Positions 52,258-60,848 of a stretch of 64,000 nucleotides of DNA are shown here, in pieces. The notes under the pieces were generated by a model, which saw only the letters and a program-made list of their open reading frames with translations, did not search any database and was not told the origin of the DNA. The position numbers and the translations under genes were made by a program. Position 1 is the stretch's first letter. Each line of letters starts with the position of its first letter. Source of the DNA: Agromyces kandeliae (GTDB lineage Bacteria > Actinomycetota > Actinomycetes > Actinomycetales > Microbacteriaceae); NCBI RefSeq assembly GCF_009674665.1, contig NZ_WKJD01000004.1, forward strand, positions 1 to 64,000, written 5' to 3'.

Positions 52258-52610
52258 CGGAGGTCCTCCCGTCCCGGGGCGGCGACCCGTCGTCCGCGTG
52301 CGGCCAGGACGCGCTCGCCGCCGAGCACGAGCACGAGCGTGAGGTAGCAGAGGAAGACGAGGAAGACCGGCTCCTCGAGCGGGAGTTCCGGGGCCAGTTC
52401 GATCCCCGTCACGATGTCGGACCCGCCGCGGAAGAAGACCCCGGTGGCGATTCCCGCCGCGTCCCACACGAGGAAGAACGCGACGCCCGCGACGACGGAC
52501 ACCGTGGCGGCGATCGGCGCGCGCCAGAACACGAGGCGCCAGCGGGCGTCGATGAGCGCCATGCATCCGATCACGACGAGCAGGCCGGCGAGGTAGGCGA
52601 ATGCCGTCAT
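52254..52610 (-). CDS. crtYe: C50 carotenoid epsilon cyclase subunit
   Basis: 118 residues with three TM helices. Motif APELPLEEPVFLVFLCYLTL is the partner of the crtYf motif. N-terminus MTAFAYLAGLLVVIGCMALI is membrane-embedded. Which ring type (epsilon, beta or gamma) is formed cannot be told from sequence by eye. Start overlaps the crtI stop (ATGA). Confidence 0.9.
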   Translation of the reverse strand: MTAFAYLAGLLVVIGCMALIDARWRLVFWRAPIAATVSVVAGVAFFLVWDAAGIATGVFFRGGSDIVTGIELAPELPLEEPVFLVFLCYLTLVLVLGGERVLAARGRRVAAPGREDLR

Positions 52611-54223
52611 GCGACGGTCGTGCTCGGGTCGGCGGGTTCACGCTCGCCCGTGCCCGCGGGCTCCTCGATCGGCCCGGACGACCGATCCCCTCGCACGCGC
52701 TTCAGCACGTTCTCAGCGCTGATCAGGCACATCGGCAGGCCGATGCCCGGCGCGGAGGATCCACCGGCGTAGTACAGCCCGTCCACGCGGCGGGACCGGT
52801 TCGTCCCGCGGAGGAAGGCCGACTGCCGGAGCGTGTGCGCTGGGCCGAGGGCGCCGCCCTGCCACGAGTTGAGGTCGTCCGCGAAGTCCGCGGGTCCCAC
52901 GGTGCGGCGGACGACGATGCGGTCGTCGAGGTCGTCGAGACCCGACATCTCGGCGATGCGGCGGATGGCGCGGTCGGCGGTCTCCTCGACCAGCCGATCG
53001 CCCGTCCCGTCCTCGCCGCCGCGTCCGATCGCGGTGTCGGCAGGCACCGGCACCAGCACGAACAGGTTGGTGTCGCCGGCCGGCGCGACCGAGGCATCCG
53101 TCGCACTCGGGCTGCACACGTAGAACGACGCGGGGTCGGGCACGTGGGGATCGGATCCGAAGATCGCGCCGAAGTTCGCGTGCCAGTCCTCGGTGAAGAA
53201 GAGCGTGTGGTGCGCGAGGCCCGGCACCTGCCCGCGGATGCCGAGCATGGCGAGCACCGCACCGGGACCCGGGTTGCGACGGCGCCACCAGGTCTCCGGG
53301 TACGTCTGCGCGTGGCGGGGGAGCAGTTCGGTCTCGGTGTGGTGCAGGTCCGCCGCCGAGACGATCCGGTGCGCCGGGGCGACGACGCTGCGCCCCGAAG
53401 CGGTGCGGAAGCGCGCGCCGGCGACCGCAGGCCTGGCCCCGCCCGACGACAGCTCGATCGACTCGACGCGAGCACCGGTCACGATGTCGACGCCGGCCGC
53501 GACGGCGATCGCGGCGATGCGCTCGATGAGTTCGGAGAACCCGCCGCGCGGGTAGAACACGCCCTGCTCGAGGTCCATGTGGCTCATCAGGTGGTACAGG
53601 GCGGGGGTCGCATCGGGCGACGAGCCGAGGAACACCGCCGGATACCCGAGCACCTGCCGCAGGCGACGGTCGTGCACGGCGCGCGCCGTGAAACGCTCGA
53701 GGGACGTCGTGAGCAGTGATGCGAACCGTCCCGACTGCCGGAGGACCTCGCCGGAGAGCAGCGAGCGGGGATCGTCGAAGTTCGTGTACAGGAATCGCCG
53801 GCGGGCGATGTCGTACGCGGATGCCGCGGAGTCGAGGTAGCGCTCGAGGGCGGCTCCGGCGCCGGGCTCGATGGACTCGAACAGCGCGACGTTCTCGGCG
53901 CGGGTCGTCTGGACGTCGAGCGGTTCCGGATGGCCGTCGGCCCAGACGCGGTACCCGGGATCGAGTTGCACGAGGTCGAGCTCGGCGGCGGCGGTGGTTC
54001 CGAACAGGCGGAAGAAGTGGTCGAACACCTCCGGCATCAGGTACCAGGAGGGTCCGGTGTCGAATCGGAACCCGCGGCTCGACCAGCTTCCGGCCCGCCC
54101 GCCGAGTTCGTCGCGCGCCTCCAGGAGGGTGACGCGGTGACCGTCCCTGGCCAGGAGCGCTGAGACCGCGAGCCCCGCGATCCCGCCGCCGATCACCACG
54201 ATCCGCTCGGACTCCCCGATCAT
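52607..54223 (-). CDS. crtI: Phytoene desaturase
   Basis: 538 residues. The FAD-binding dinucleotide motif is RIVVIGGGIAGLAVSALLAR near residue 7. A Rossmann-adjacent GGRAGSWSSRGFRFDTGPSW segment follows, and the C-terminal signature YYAGGSSAPGIGLPMCLISA lies near 485. It introduces four double bonds into phytoene to give lycopene. ATG has a GGAGGGAA site; stop overlaps crtYe. Length is usual for actinobacterial CrtI with a ~30-residue tail. Confidence 0.94.
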   Translation of the reverse strand: MIGESERIVVIGGGIAGLAVSALLARDGHRVTLLEARDELGGRAGSWSSRGFRFDTGPSWYLMPEVFDHFFRLFGTTAAAELDLVQLDPGYRVWADGHPEPLDVQTTRAENVALFESIEPGAGAALERYLDSAASAYDIARRRFLYTNFDDPRSLLSGEVLRQSGRFASLLTTSLERFTARAVHDRRLRQVLGYPAVFLGSSPDATPALYHLMSHMDLEQGVFYPRGGFSELIERIAAIAVAAGVDIVTGARVESIELSSGGARPAVAGARFRTASGRSVVAPAHRIVSAADLHHTETELLPRHAQTYPETWWRRRNPGPGAVLAMLGIRGQVPGLAHHTLFFTEDWHANFGAIFGSDPHVPDPASFYVCSPSATDASVAPAGDTNLFVLVPVPADTAIGRGGEDGTGDRLVEETADRAIRRIAEMSGLDDLDDRIVVRRTVGPADFADDLNSWQGGALGPAHTLRQSAFLRGTNRSRRVDGLYYAGGSSAPGIGLPMCLISAENVLKRVRGDRSSGPIEEPAGTGEREPADPSTTVA

Positions 54224-55125
54224 CGTCGATTCCCTCCGGTGGTGAGTACTGAACGGACGGCGATCGCGAGCTTCTCGCCGTCCGGGACGCGGATGCGCGT
54301 CGCGATGATCTCCGCGGCGGGCGTGGTTCGGCATCGCGCCGACAGGCTCGCGAAGAGGCCGTGAGCCGCAGCGACCGCGCTCCGGGCGCGCCTCGGCAGC
54401 TCGGGCAGGGCATCCCGGGCGATCGCGAGGTCCCGGTCGATGTCGTCGAGGATCGCCGTCTTGTCGGCCTCGGTGAAGGCGTCCGGATCCACGCCGGGGA
54501 AGTAGTTCCTGCCGAGGGTCCGCCAGTCGACGGCGAGGTCCCGGAGGAAGTTGATCTTCTGGAATGCGGCACCGAGGTGGACCGCCCCTCGCTCGAGGCG
54601 CGCCCGTCGGTCGGGATCCGCCGCCTCGATGGAACCGTGCGCGTCGGCGGCGAGGAAGGTCGCCAGGCACATCAGCCCGACGACCTCGGCCGAGCCGTGG
54701 ATGTACGGACCGATCTCCTCCGGTGTGAAGGGCGCGGGATCGAGGTCGCGCCGCATCGAGGCGAAGAAGGGCCGCGTGAGCTCGGTGCCGAACCCGGTCT
54801 CGCGGGCCACCTGCGCGAATGCGTGCACCACGAGGTTCGCGGAGTACCCGCGCGCCATCGCGCGTTCCGTCTCCGCCTCGAGCCCGTCGAGGACCTCCAA
54901 CTGCTCGTCCAGGGTGAGCCCGGCCTCGGCGGCCGCGCCGTCGACGACCTCGTCCGCGACGCGGACGAGCGCGTACACCGACCTGATCCGGCGACGGGAC
55001 TCGGGCTCGAGGAGCCGCGCCGCCGCGCCGAACGAGGTCGAGTAGCGCGCGATGACCGTCGCGGAGCTCGCCTCGGCGGCGTCCGCGTAGCGCTCGAGGA
55101 GCGTCGGGTCGTGCCTCCGGCTCAT
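54220..55125 (-). CDS. crtB: Phytoene synthase
   Basis: 301 residues. Squalene/phytoene synthase family: YSTSFGAAARLL, the first Asp motif VRVADEVVD near 52, and the second QKINFLRDLAVDWRTLGRNY near 190. It joins two geranylgeranyl diphosphates to phytoene. ATG overlaps the crtE stop; the 3' end overlaps crtI. No transit or TM segments; a peripheral membrane enzyme. Confidence 0.94.
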   Translation of the reverse strand: MSRRHDPTLLERYADAAEASSATVIARYSTSFGAAARLLEPESRRRIRSVYALVRVADEVVDGAAAEAGLTLDEQLEVLDGLEAETERAMARGYSANLVVHAFAQVARETGFGTELTRPFFASMRRDLDPAPFTPEEIGPYIHGSAEVVGLMCLATFLAADAHGSIEAADPDRRARLERGAVHLGAAFQKINFLRDLAVDWRTLGRNYFPGVDPDAFTEADKTAILDDIDRDLAIARDALPELPRRARSAVAAAHGLFASLSARCRTTPAAEIIATRIRVPDGEKLAIAVRSVLTTGGNRR

Positions 55126-56168
55126 CGCACCCGCTCCGTCGCGCGCTGCGCGAACTCGCCGAGCTCGGTGCGGAGCGCCTGCGGCAGGTCTGCGGCGTCG
55201 AGCTCGTACCGGGCGAGCGTGACGTGCTCGTGCGCGAGCGCGAGGGCCGCGTCGAGCGCGCCGCAGGCGCGGAGCTCCTCGCGGAGGCCCTCGGCCGACG
55301 CGTCGTCGAGCGACGGGTCGCCCAGCCGGTCCCGGATGCCCGGCCACGACGGCGTGGTCGCCGCGTGCGCGATGAGCGCCGTCCGCTTGCCCTCGCGGAG
55401 ATCGGCCGAGGCCGACTTGCCCGTCACCCCGGGGTCGCCGAAGACGCCGAGGACGTCGTCGGCGATCTGGAATGCGACCCCGGCGAGCCGGCCGAACCGG
55501 CAGAGCGCGGCCACGGCGGAGTCGGGTGCGCCCGCGAGCACGGCGCCGGCCGCGAGCGGCGCCTCGAACGAGTACACGGCGGTCTTCTGCTCGAGCGTCG
55601 CGAGCACGCCCTCGAGCGCCGGGGTCGATCCGTCGAGGGACGACACCACGTCGGCGAGCTCCCCGGCGGCGGAGACGAACACGGCGCGGTCGAGGATGTC
55701 GAGCAGCGACTCGCGGCACGCCCGATCGACCGGCAGCATCGCGAGCTCGCGATGCGCGCGGCTGAGCGCCAGGTCGCCGGCGAGCACGGACGCGGTCGCC
55801 GCCCACACCTCGCCCGTCCGCGCATCGCCGCCGAGGGCCCGGGCGCGCGCCGCGAATCGTCCGGCGACGTTCGGCGCGCCCCGTCGAACCGTGTCGCGAT
55901 CGATCAGGTCGTCGTGGATCAGGAACGCCGTGTGGAGCAGTTCGAACGCGAGGGCCACGCGAGTGACGAGCGCTCGCTCCGACCCGCCGAAGCCGCGATA
56001 CGCCGCCCACACCAGTCGCGGTCGGACGCGCTTGCCCCCCGAGCTCTGCTGCTCGATCGACTCCCACAACGCCGTGTAGTGGCTGCCGTACTCGCCCGCC
56101 CGCTCCCGCGCTTCGGCGAAGAACCGGCGGAGTTCCTCATCGATGGCGGAATCGAGCAGTTCAGGCAC
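55122..56168 (-). CDS. crtE: Geranylgeranyl diphosphate synthase
   Basis: 348 residues. The first Asp-rich motif is HDDLIDRD (85-92) and the second is QIADDVLGVFGD near 232-243. GGKRVRPRLV near 44-53 is the conserved start of helix C. It condenses IPP with FPP/GPP/DMAPP to C20. ATG overlaps the idi stop by 8 nt; stop overlaps crtB. It supplies the C20 precursor for phytoene. Confidence 0.93.
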   Translation of the reverse strand: MPELLDSAIDEELRRFFAEARERAGEYGSHYTALWESIEQQSSGGKRVRPRLVWAAYRGFGGSERALVTRVALAFELLHTAFLIHDDLIDRDTVRRGAPNVAGRFAARARALGGDARTGEVWAATASVLAGDLALSRAHRELAMLPVDRACRESLLDILDRAVFVSAAGELADVVSSLDGSTPALEGVLATLEQKTAVYSFEAPLAAGAVLAGAPDSAVAALCRFGRLAGVAFQIADDVLGVFGDPGVTGKSASADLREGKRTALIAHAATTPSWPGIRDRLGDPSLDDASAEGLREELRACGALDAALALAHEHVTLARYELDAADLPQALRTELGEFAQRATERVR

Positions 56169-56703
56169 GGAAGAGCTCCAGCTCCTTGGCCTGCAGCACG
56201 AGCCACGGGCTGAACGCCCACGGCGCCGCGCCCACCGCGGTGGCCAGAGCCCGCGGGTCGACCCAGCGGTACTCGGCGACCTCGCGCGGATTCGGGTCGG
56301 GCTCGCCCGCCGCGGTCGCGAGGTAGACGGGGCACACCTCGTTCTCGACGATGCCGTTGGCGTCGGTCGCGCGATAGCGGAACAGCGGCAGTGCGAGCTC
56401 GACGGTGTCCAGCTCGAGCCCGAGCTCGAAGTCGGCGCGCCGACGCACGGCGTGCAGCAGCGGCTCGGCCGGCTTCGGGTGGCCGCAGAACGAGTTCGTC
56501 CAGACCCCGGGCCAAGTCTGCTTCGTCACGGCGCGGCGGGTGATGAGCACCTCGCCGATCGGGTTGACGATGTGGCACGAGAATGCGAGGTGCAGGGCGG
56601 TGTCCGGTCCGTGCGCGGCGCTCTTCGGAGCTCGGCCGATGGGCGTGCCCGACTCGTCGAGCAGGACCACCTCGTCCTCGACGGTCTCGGTCGTGCGGTT
56701 CAT
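56161..56703 (-). CDS. idi: Isopentenyl-diphosphate delta-isomerase type 1
   Basis: 180 residues. The NUDIX-like fold has FSCHIVNPIGEVLITRRAV and the catalytic Cys in TNSFCGHPKPAE near 72; the catalytic Glu lies in ENEVCPVYLA near 120. It interconverts IPP and DMAPP, feeding CrtE and CrtEb. First gene of the carotenoid operon; AGGAGG ribosome-binding site 5 nt upstream of ATG (minus strand). The 160-bp gap upstream should hold the operon promoter; no strong -10 was recognised. Confidence 0.94.
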   Translation of the reverse strand: MNRTTETVEDEVVLLDESGTPIGRAPKSAAHGPDTALHLAFSCHIVNPIGEVLITRRAVTKQTWPGVWTNSFCGHPKPAEPLLHAVRRRADFELGLELDTVELALPLFRYRATDANGIVENEVCPVYLATAAGEPDPNPREVAEYRWVDPRALATAVGAAPWAFSPWLVLQAKELELFRA

Positions 56704-56863
56704 GGTGGCCTCCTCGTCCGGTGGGCGATGCGACGAACCAGAGGTCCGTGACCCCGAAGCTAGCAGCGGGGCCGAGCCCGGCGGAACAACCGAAAGTTGG
56801 ACGGGGATCGTCCCGACCGTCGACGGATGTCGCGCGCGGGGCATCGTGCGTCATGCTGGACGG

Positions 56864-57331
56864 GTGACGGGCGAGAGCGGGGACGGCTGGGCCGAGGGGC
56901 CCGGCGGCGCCCGGTACTGGGGTCGGTACGGCGCCGCCGGCTTGCTGCTCGTCGAGCCGGGGGGTTCGGTGCTGCTGCAGCACCGCGCGGCCTGGAGCCA
57001 TTTCGGCGGCACCTGGGGGATCCCCGGCGGCGCGCGCCATCGCGGCGAGTCCGCCCTCGACGCGGCCGTGCGCGAGGCGACCGAGGAGACCGGCATGCCG
57101 CCCGGCGTCGTCACCGAGCGGTTCGAGAGCGTGCTCGACCTGGGCTTCTGGTCGTACACGACGGTCGTGGCGGACGCGGCCCTGCGATTCGAGCCGCGCC
57201 TGGCCGACCCGGAGAGCATCGCCCTGCGGTGGACGCCGGTCCTCGCGGTCGACGCGCTGCCGCTCCATCCGCGCTTCGCCGAGGCCTGGCCGGCGTTGCG
57301 CGCCCGGCTCGGCGACCCCACCGCTCGCTAG
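56864..57331 (+). CDS. NUDIX hydrolase
   Basis: 155 residues. The classical NUDIX box G-x5-E-x7-REx2EE-x-G is seen in GARHRGESALDAAVREATEE followed by TGM (about 60-82). Upstream AAGLLLVEPGGSVLLQHRAA and IPGGARHRG are typical. GTG start is near the divergent carotenoid operon and GGAC-rich region. Probably hydrolyses a nucleotide derivative; substrate unknown. Confidence 0.86.
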   Translation: MTGESGDGWAEGPGGARYWGRYGAAGLLLVEPGGSVLLQHRAAWSHFGGTWGIPGGARHRGESALDAAVREATEETGMPPGVVTERFESVLDLGFWSYTTVVADAALRFEPRLADPESIALRWTPVLAVDALPLHPRFAEAWPALRARLGDPTAR

Positions 57332-57340
57332 GATCGGAAC

Positions 57341-57961
57341 GTGGCCGAGAAGCGCACGGGGGTGTCGGATCGGATCTGGACGCTGCCCAACGTACTGAGC
57401 ATGCTCAGGCTGCTGCTCGTGCCCGTCTTCCTCGTCCTCGTCGTGCTCGGCGAGTACGTCCCCGCGCTGGTGGTGCTCATCGTCGCGAGCCTCAGCGACC
57501 TGCTCGACGGGTACCTCGCACGGCGGCTCGACCAGGTGACCCGGCTCGGCCAGCTGCTCGATCCCGCCGCCGATCGCCTGTACATCTTCGCCGCGCTCAT
57601 CGGCCTGGCGGCGAACGACCTCGTGCCGTGGTGGATCGTCGTCGTCATCGTCGCGCGGGACCTGCTCCTCGTGGTCCTGGGCGTCGTGCTCGCGAACCAC
57701 GGGTACGGCCCGCTCCCCGTCCACCAGCTCGGCAAGGCGGCCACGTTCGCCCTCTTCACCGGGCTCCCGGTCATCATGCTCGGCCTCGCGTTCCCCGTCC
57801 TGCAGCCGGTCAGCGAGCCCTTCGGATGGGCGGTCACGATCTGGGGCGCGTTCCTGTACTGGTGGGCGGGCGTGATCTACGCGATCGAGACCGCGCGTGT
57901 CGTCCGCGAGACGCGGGTGTCCGGGGCACCGGCATCCGATACGCTTGAGCCGGGAGGTTAG
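57341..57961 (+). CDS. pgsA: CDP-alcohol phosphatidyltransferase (PgsA-type)
   Basis: 206 residues with about five TM helices. The CDP-alcohol motif D-G-x2-A-R-x8-G-x3-D-x3-D is seen as LLDGYLARRLDQVTRLGQLL followed by DPAADR near 58-83. It may make phosphatidylglycerol phosphate, phosphatidylinositol phosphate or cardiolipin; Pgs-like is the default. GTG start is 6 bp after TAGGAT (57329-57334), leaderless. The next gene begins 2 nt after its stop. Confidence 0.83.
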   Translation: MAEKRTGVSDRIWTLPNVLSMLRLLLVPVFLVLVVLGEYVPALVVLIVASLSDLLDGYLARRLDQVTRLGQLLDPAADRLYIFAALIGLAANDLVPWWIVVVIVARDLLLVVLGVVLANHGYGPLPVHQLGKAATFALFTGLPVIMLGLAFPVLQPVSEPFGWAVTIWGAFLYWWAGVIYAIETARVVRETRVSGAPASDTLEPGG

Positions 57962-57963
57962 CG

Positions 57964-58479
57964 GTGGCGGATTCCGACATGACCCAGACCGGCGCGAACG
58001 GCGAGGAGCGCGAGCCGTCGACTGAGACGTCGGCGCATCGCGTCGGCCAGCCGAACGACACCACGATGGGGTTCAGCCGTGAGGCTGCGGCGCAGTTGAG
58101 TGCGCTCGACGCCGACGTGAGCGCGGCCGAGCAGGAGGCCATCGCGGCGTTGCCGTCCGCCTCTGCGCTGCTCATCGTCCGCCGCGGGCCGAACGTCGGC
58201 GCCCGATTCCTCCTCGACACCGAGGTCACCTCGGTCGGCCGGCACCCCGACGCCGACATCTTCCTCGACGACGTCACGGTCTCGCGCAAGCACGCCGAGT
58301 TCGTCCGTCACGGCACGGCCTTCGAGGTCCGCGACCTGAATTCGCTCAACGGCACCTACTTCGACGGCATCCGCATCGAGACGGCACTGCTCAGCGACGG
58401 CGCCGAGGTGCAGATCGGCAAGTACCGCCTCACGTTCTACGCATCGCGACACGACCTCGCGCCGACGGGCACCGGGTGA
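57964..58479 (+). CDS. garA: FHA-domain regulator GarA/OdhI
   Basis: 171 residues. The C-terminal FHA domain (VTSVGRHPDADIFLDDVTVS, RKHAEFVRHG, NSLNGTYFDGIRI) is typical. The N-terminal segment QPNDTTMGFS corresponds to the ETTxxF phospho-threonine motif which Ser/Thr kinases such as PknG phosphorylate. In mycobacteria and corynebacteria unphosphorylated GarA/OdhI inhibits 2-oxoglutarate dehydrogenase. GTG start follows GGGAGG. The 3' end overlaps ftsR by 4 nt. Confidence 0.9.
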   Translation: MADSDMTQTGANGEEREPSTETSAHRVGQPNDTTMGFSREAAAQLSALDADVSAAEQEAIAALPSASALLIVRRGPNVGARFLLDTEVTSVGRHPDADIFLDDVTVSRKHAEFVRHGTAFEVRDLNSLNGTYFDGIRIETALLSDGAEVQIGKYRLTFYASRHDLAPTGTG

Positions 58480-59168
58480 GCGAGGGCGCCGCGGCGCGGC
58501 GTCCGGCTCATGCCCCACCGCTGCTCGGCATCGGCCAGGTCCTGGCGAAGCTCCAGCCGGAGTTCCCGGAACTGACCCCGTCCAAGCTGCGCTTCCTCGA
58601 GGAACAGGGCCTCGTCACCCCCGCACGGACGGCGGCGGGATACCGCAAGTTCTCGCCGGCGGACATCGAGCGGATCACCGTCGTGCTCGCGATGCAGCGG
58701 GATCACTACCTTCCCCTGAAGGTGATCCGCGCGCACCTGGAGGAGATCGACGCCGGACGCACGCCCGCGCTGCCGGGCGTCGTCGATGCGTCCGCATTCC
58801 GGGCGACGGCCGCGCGGTATTCACGCGAGGAGCTGCTTCGCGAGGCGGGCGCCGCCGCGGCACTGCTCGACGAGGCCGTGAGCGCCTCGCTCATCCGGCC
58901 CGCCGAGGTGTACGGCCCGGAAACGAGGGACCTGCTCGCGGCGTTGGCCGCGCTGCGCGCGAGCGGGATCGAGCCGCGCCACCTGCGGGGGCTCCGCGCC
59001 GCCGCGGAGCGCCAGGCGGAGCTCGTCGAGCAGGCGATCGCTCCCGAGCGTCGCACCGACCCCGCCGGCCGCGCACGCAGCGCGGAACGAGCGAGGGAGC
59101 TCGGGGAACGGCTCACCGTCGTGCACGCCGCGGTGCTCCGCGACGTCCTCGACCGTCGCGCGCACTGA
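58476..59168 (+). CDS. ftsR: MerR-family regulator FtsR
   Basis: 230 residues. MerR-type winged helix: LLGIGQVLAKLQPEFPELTP, SKLRFLEEQGLVTPARTAAG, YRKFSPADIERITVVLAMQR. It corresponds to the gene directly following garA/odhI in actinobacteria, shown in Corynebacterium to activate ftsZ. The remaining C-terminal half is helical and probably holds dimerisation. GTG start overlaps the garA stop (GTGA). Confidence 0.85.
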   Translation: MSEGAAARRPAHAPPLLGIGQVLAKLQPEFPELTPSKLRFLEEQGLVTPARTAAGYRKFSPADIERITVVLAMQRDHYLPLKVIRAHLEEIDAGRTPALPGVVDASAFRATAARYSREELLREAGAAAALLDEAVSASLIRPAEVYGPETRDLLAALAALRASGIEPRHLRGLRAAAERQAELVEQAIAPERRTDPAGRARSAERARELGERLTVVHAAVLRDVLDRRAH

Positions 59169-59277
59169 GTGGGCGACACGCCGTGACGTTCGGCCCGATG
59201 TCCTCGACTCCGCTGGTCGGCGTGGGTAGCGTTGACTCCGCGCCGCCGCGGCGACGACGAGAGTAGAGGGGCGACGG

Positions 59278-59832
59278 ATGAGCGAGCTCGATCGGAGCGA
59301 ACGAACACGCTACGACCTCGGACTGCTCTTCACCGACGGCCTGCCGGAGCACGACGACGGCACCGGGTATCGCGGAGCGGTCGCCGCTCGGGCCGCGGGG
59401 ATCAGCTACCGTCAGCTCGACTACTGGGCGCGCACCCAGCTCGTGGAACCCACCGTCCGCGGTGCTGCGGGCTCCGGTTCGCAGCGGCTGTACGGATTCC
59501 GCGACATCCTCGTCCTGAAGCTCGTGAAGCGGCTGCTCGACACGGGCATCTCCCTCCAGCAGATCCGCGTCGCGGTCACCCAGCTCCGGGAAGCGGGAAT
59601 CGACGACCTCGCGCAGACGACGCTCATGAGCGACGGTGCGAGCGTCTACCTGTGCACCTCCGACGACGAGGTCATCGACCTCGTGAACCGTGGTCAGGGC
59701 GTCTTCGGCATCGCCGTGGGCAAGGTCCTCCGAGAGGTCGAGTCCACGCTCGTCGAACTCGACACCCAGCCGGTCGACCACGTCGACGAACTCGCCGCGC
59801 GCCGCGCCCGCGCGTCGCGCAGGATCTCCTGA
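59278..59832 (+). CDS. MerR-family transcriptional regulator (second)
   Basis: 184 residues. MerR winged helix: YRGAVAARAAGISYRQLDYW, ARTQLVEPTVRGAAGSGSQR, LYGFRDILVLKLVKRLLDTG. It is like the Rv1830-type regulator found near garA in mycobacteria. The DUF151 gene that lies between the two MerR genes there is absent. A long helical C-terminus follows. ATG start with a GGGGCGACGG-type leader. Function inferred to be regulation of the local or cell-cycle genes. Confidence 0.85.
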   Translation: MSELDRSERTRYDLGLLFTDGLPEHDDGTGYRGAVAARAAGISYRQLDYWARTQLVEPTVRGAAGSGSQRLYGFRDILVLKLVKRLLDTGISLQQIRVAVTQLREAGIDDLAQTTLMSDGASVYLCTSDDEVIDLVNRGQGVFGIAVGKVLREVESTLVELDTQPVDHVDELAARRARASRRIS

Positions 59833-59927
59833 CCGCGAGCGCGGTCGTTCGACGGAGCACGACGAGCCCTGCGCGCACGACGGGCGTTCGAGCGCCCGAT
59901 GACGCCGTATGACGTCGCCGCCGCGGG

Positions 59928-60770
59928 TCAGCGCTGCGGTGCGTCGAGCTCCATGTGCGGGGCGCCGGCCTGGCCGTAGTCCCCGATCCGCGCAGCGCGC
60001 AGCACGCGTTCGAGCAGCTGGTCGAAGTGGCTCGACATCTCCTCGGCGCTCTCGCCGGGCCACATGTGGAGCGGCTTCGCCGCGCCCTGCGCCTGCTGGA
60101 GCGACGTGCGCTCCGGAAGCTGCGGGCTGAGGACGAGCGGGCCGAACATGTCGCGCAGCTCCTTGATGCGGAACTGGTGCTCGAGCGACTGCACGCGCGC
60201 GCGGTTCACGATGATGCCGAGCGGCTGGAGACGCGGCGAGAGCCCCCGCCGGATCTCCTCGATGGCGCGGAGCGCGCGGTCGGCGGCCGCGACGGAGAAC
60301 AGGCCGGGCTCGGTCACGACCGCGACGCGGTCGCTCGCAGCCCACGCGGTGCGCGTGAGGGCGTTCAACGAGGGAGCGCAGTCGATCAGGACGAGCTCGT
60401 AGTCGGACTCGACGTTGGCGAGCGCCTCCTCGAGCTTCCAGATGTCGCGGATCGACGGGTGCGGGCCGTCGTAGTTGATGGCGGACGGACTCCCGATCAT
60501 GACGTCGATGGTCGACTGCGGGTTGGACCTGGTCCACCCGCTCGGAGCGATCGCCGATCGGACGATCTTCTCCTTCGGCGATGCGAGGACGTCGGCGACG
60601 TTGAGATGGCCCGACACCTGGATGTCCATGCCGGTGGAGACGTCGGACTGCGGGTCCAGGTCGACCACCAGTGTTCGCACGCCTCGCGCGAAGGCAGCCG
60701 ACGCCAGCCCGAGGGTGACGGTGGTCTTTCCGACCCCGCCCTTCAGGGAACTGACCGAGAGAACGTGCAC
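59928..60770 (-). CDS. Orphan ParA-like ATPase
   Basis: 280 residues. Deviant Walker A SSLKGGVGKTTVTLGLASAA near 8, then VVDLDPQSDVSTGMD and VLIDCAPSLNALTRTAWAAS. No ParB or scp gene is adjacent, so it is an orphan member, perhaps for positioning of a protein cargo. GTG start VHVLSV lies 8 bp after a minus-strand TAACGT (60779-60784), leaderless type. Open reading continues upstream on the minus strand through the pyc gene but that is antisense. Confidence 0.87.
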   Translation of the reverse strand: MHVLSVSSLKGGVGKTTVTLGLASAAFARGVRTLVVDLDPQSDVSTGMDIQVSGHLNVADVLASPKEKIVRSAIAPSGWTRSNPQSTIDVMIGSPSAINYDGPHPSIRDIWKLEEALANVESDYELVLIDCAPSLNALTRTAWAASDRVAVVTEPGLFSVAAADRALRAIEEIRRGLSPRLQPLGIIVNRARVQSLEHQFRIKELRDMFGPLVLSPQLPERTSLQQAQGAAKPLHMWPGESAEEMSSHFDQLLERVLRAARIGDYGQAGAPHMELDAPQR

Positions 60771-60848
60771 GAGCGAATACGTTACCGTTACTCGCAGAGC
60801 GATACCTAAATGTTCGCTGTGCGGAAGACCCCCATCGGAAAGGCCTGC
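60771..60848. promoter_or_regulatory. Divergent promoter region of orphan parA and pyc
   Basis: 78 bp. A direct repeat of GTTAC (GTTACCGTTAC, 60781-60791) overlaps the presumed -10 of the leftward gene. TACCTA-like and AAATG sequences near 60803-60811 may be the rightward -10. A regulator at the repeat could affect both genes; which one is unknown. Confidence 0.4.

Noticed and set aside
52607..54670. A longer crtI reading into crtB
   Set aside because: The upstream part is an out-of-frame translation of crtB; the ATG at 54223 with GGAGGGAA begins exactly at the FAD motif.
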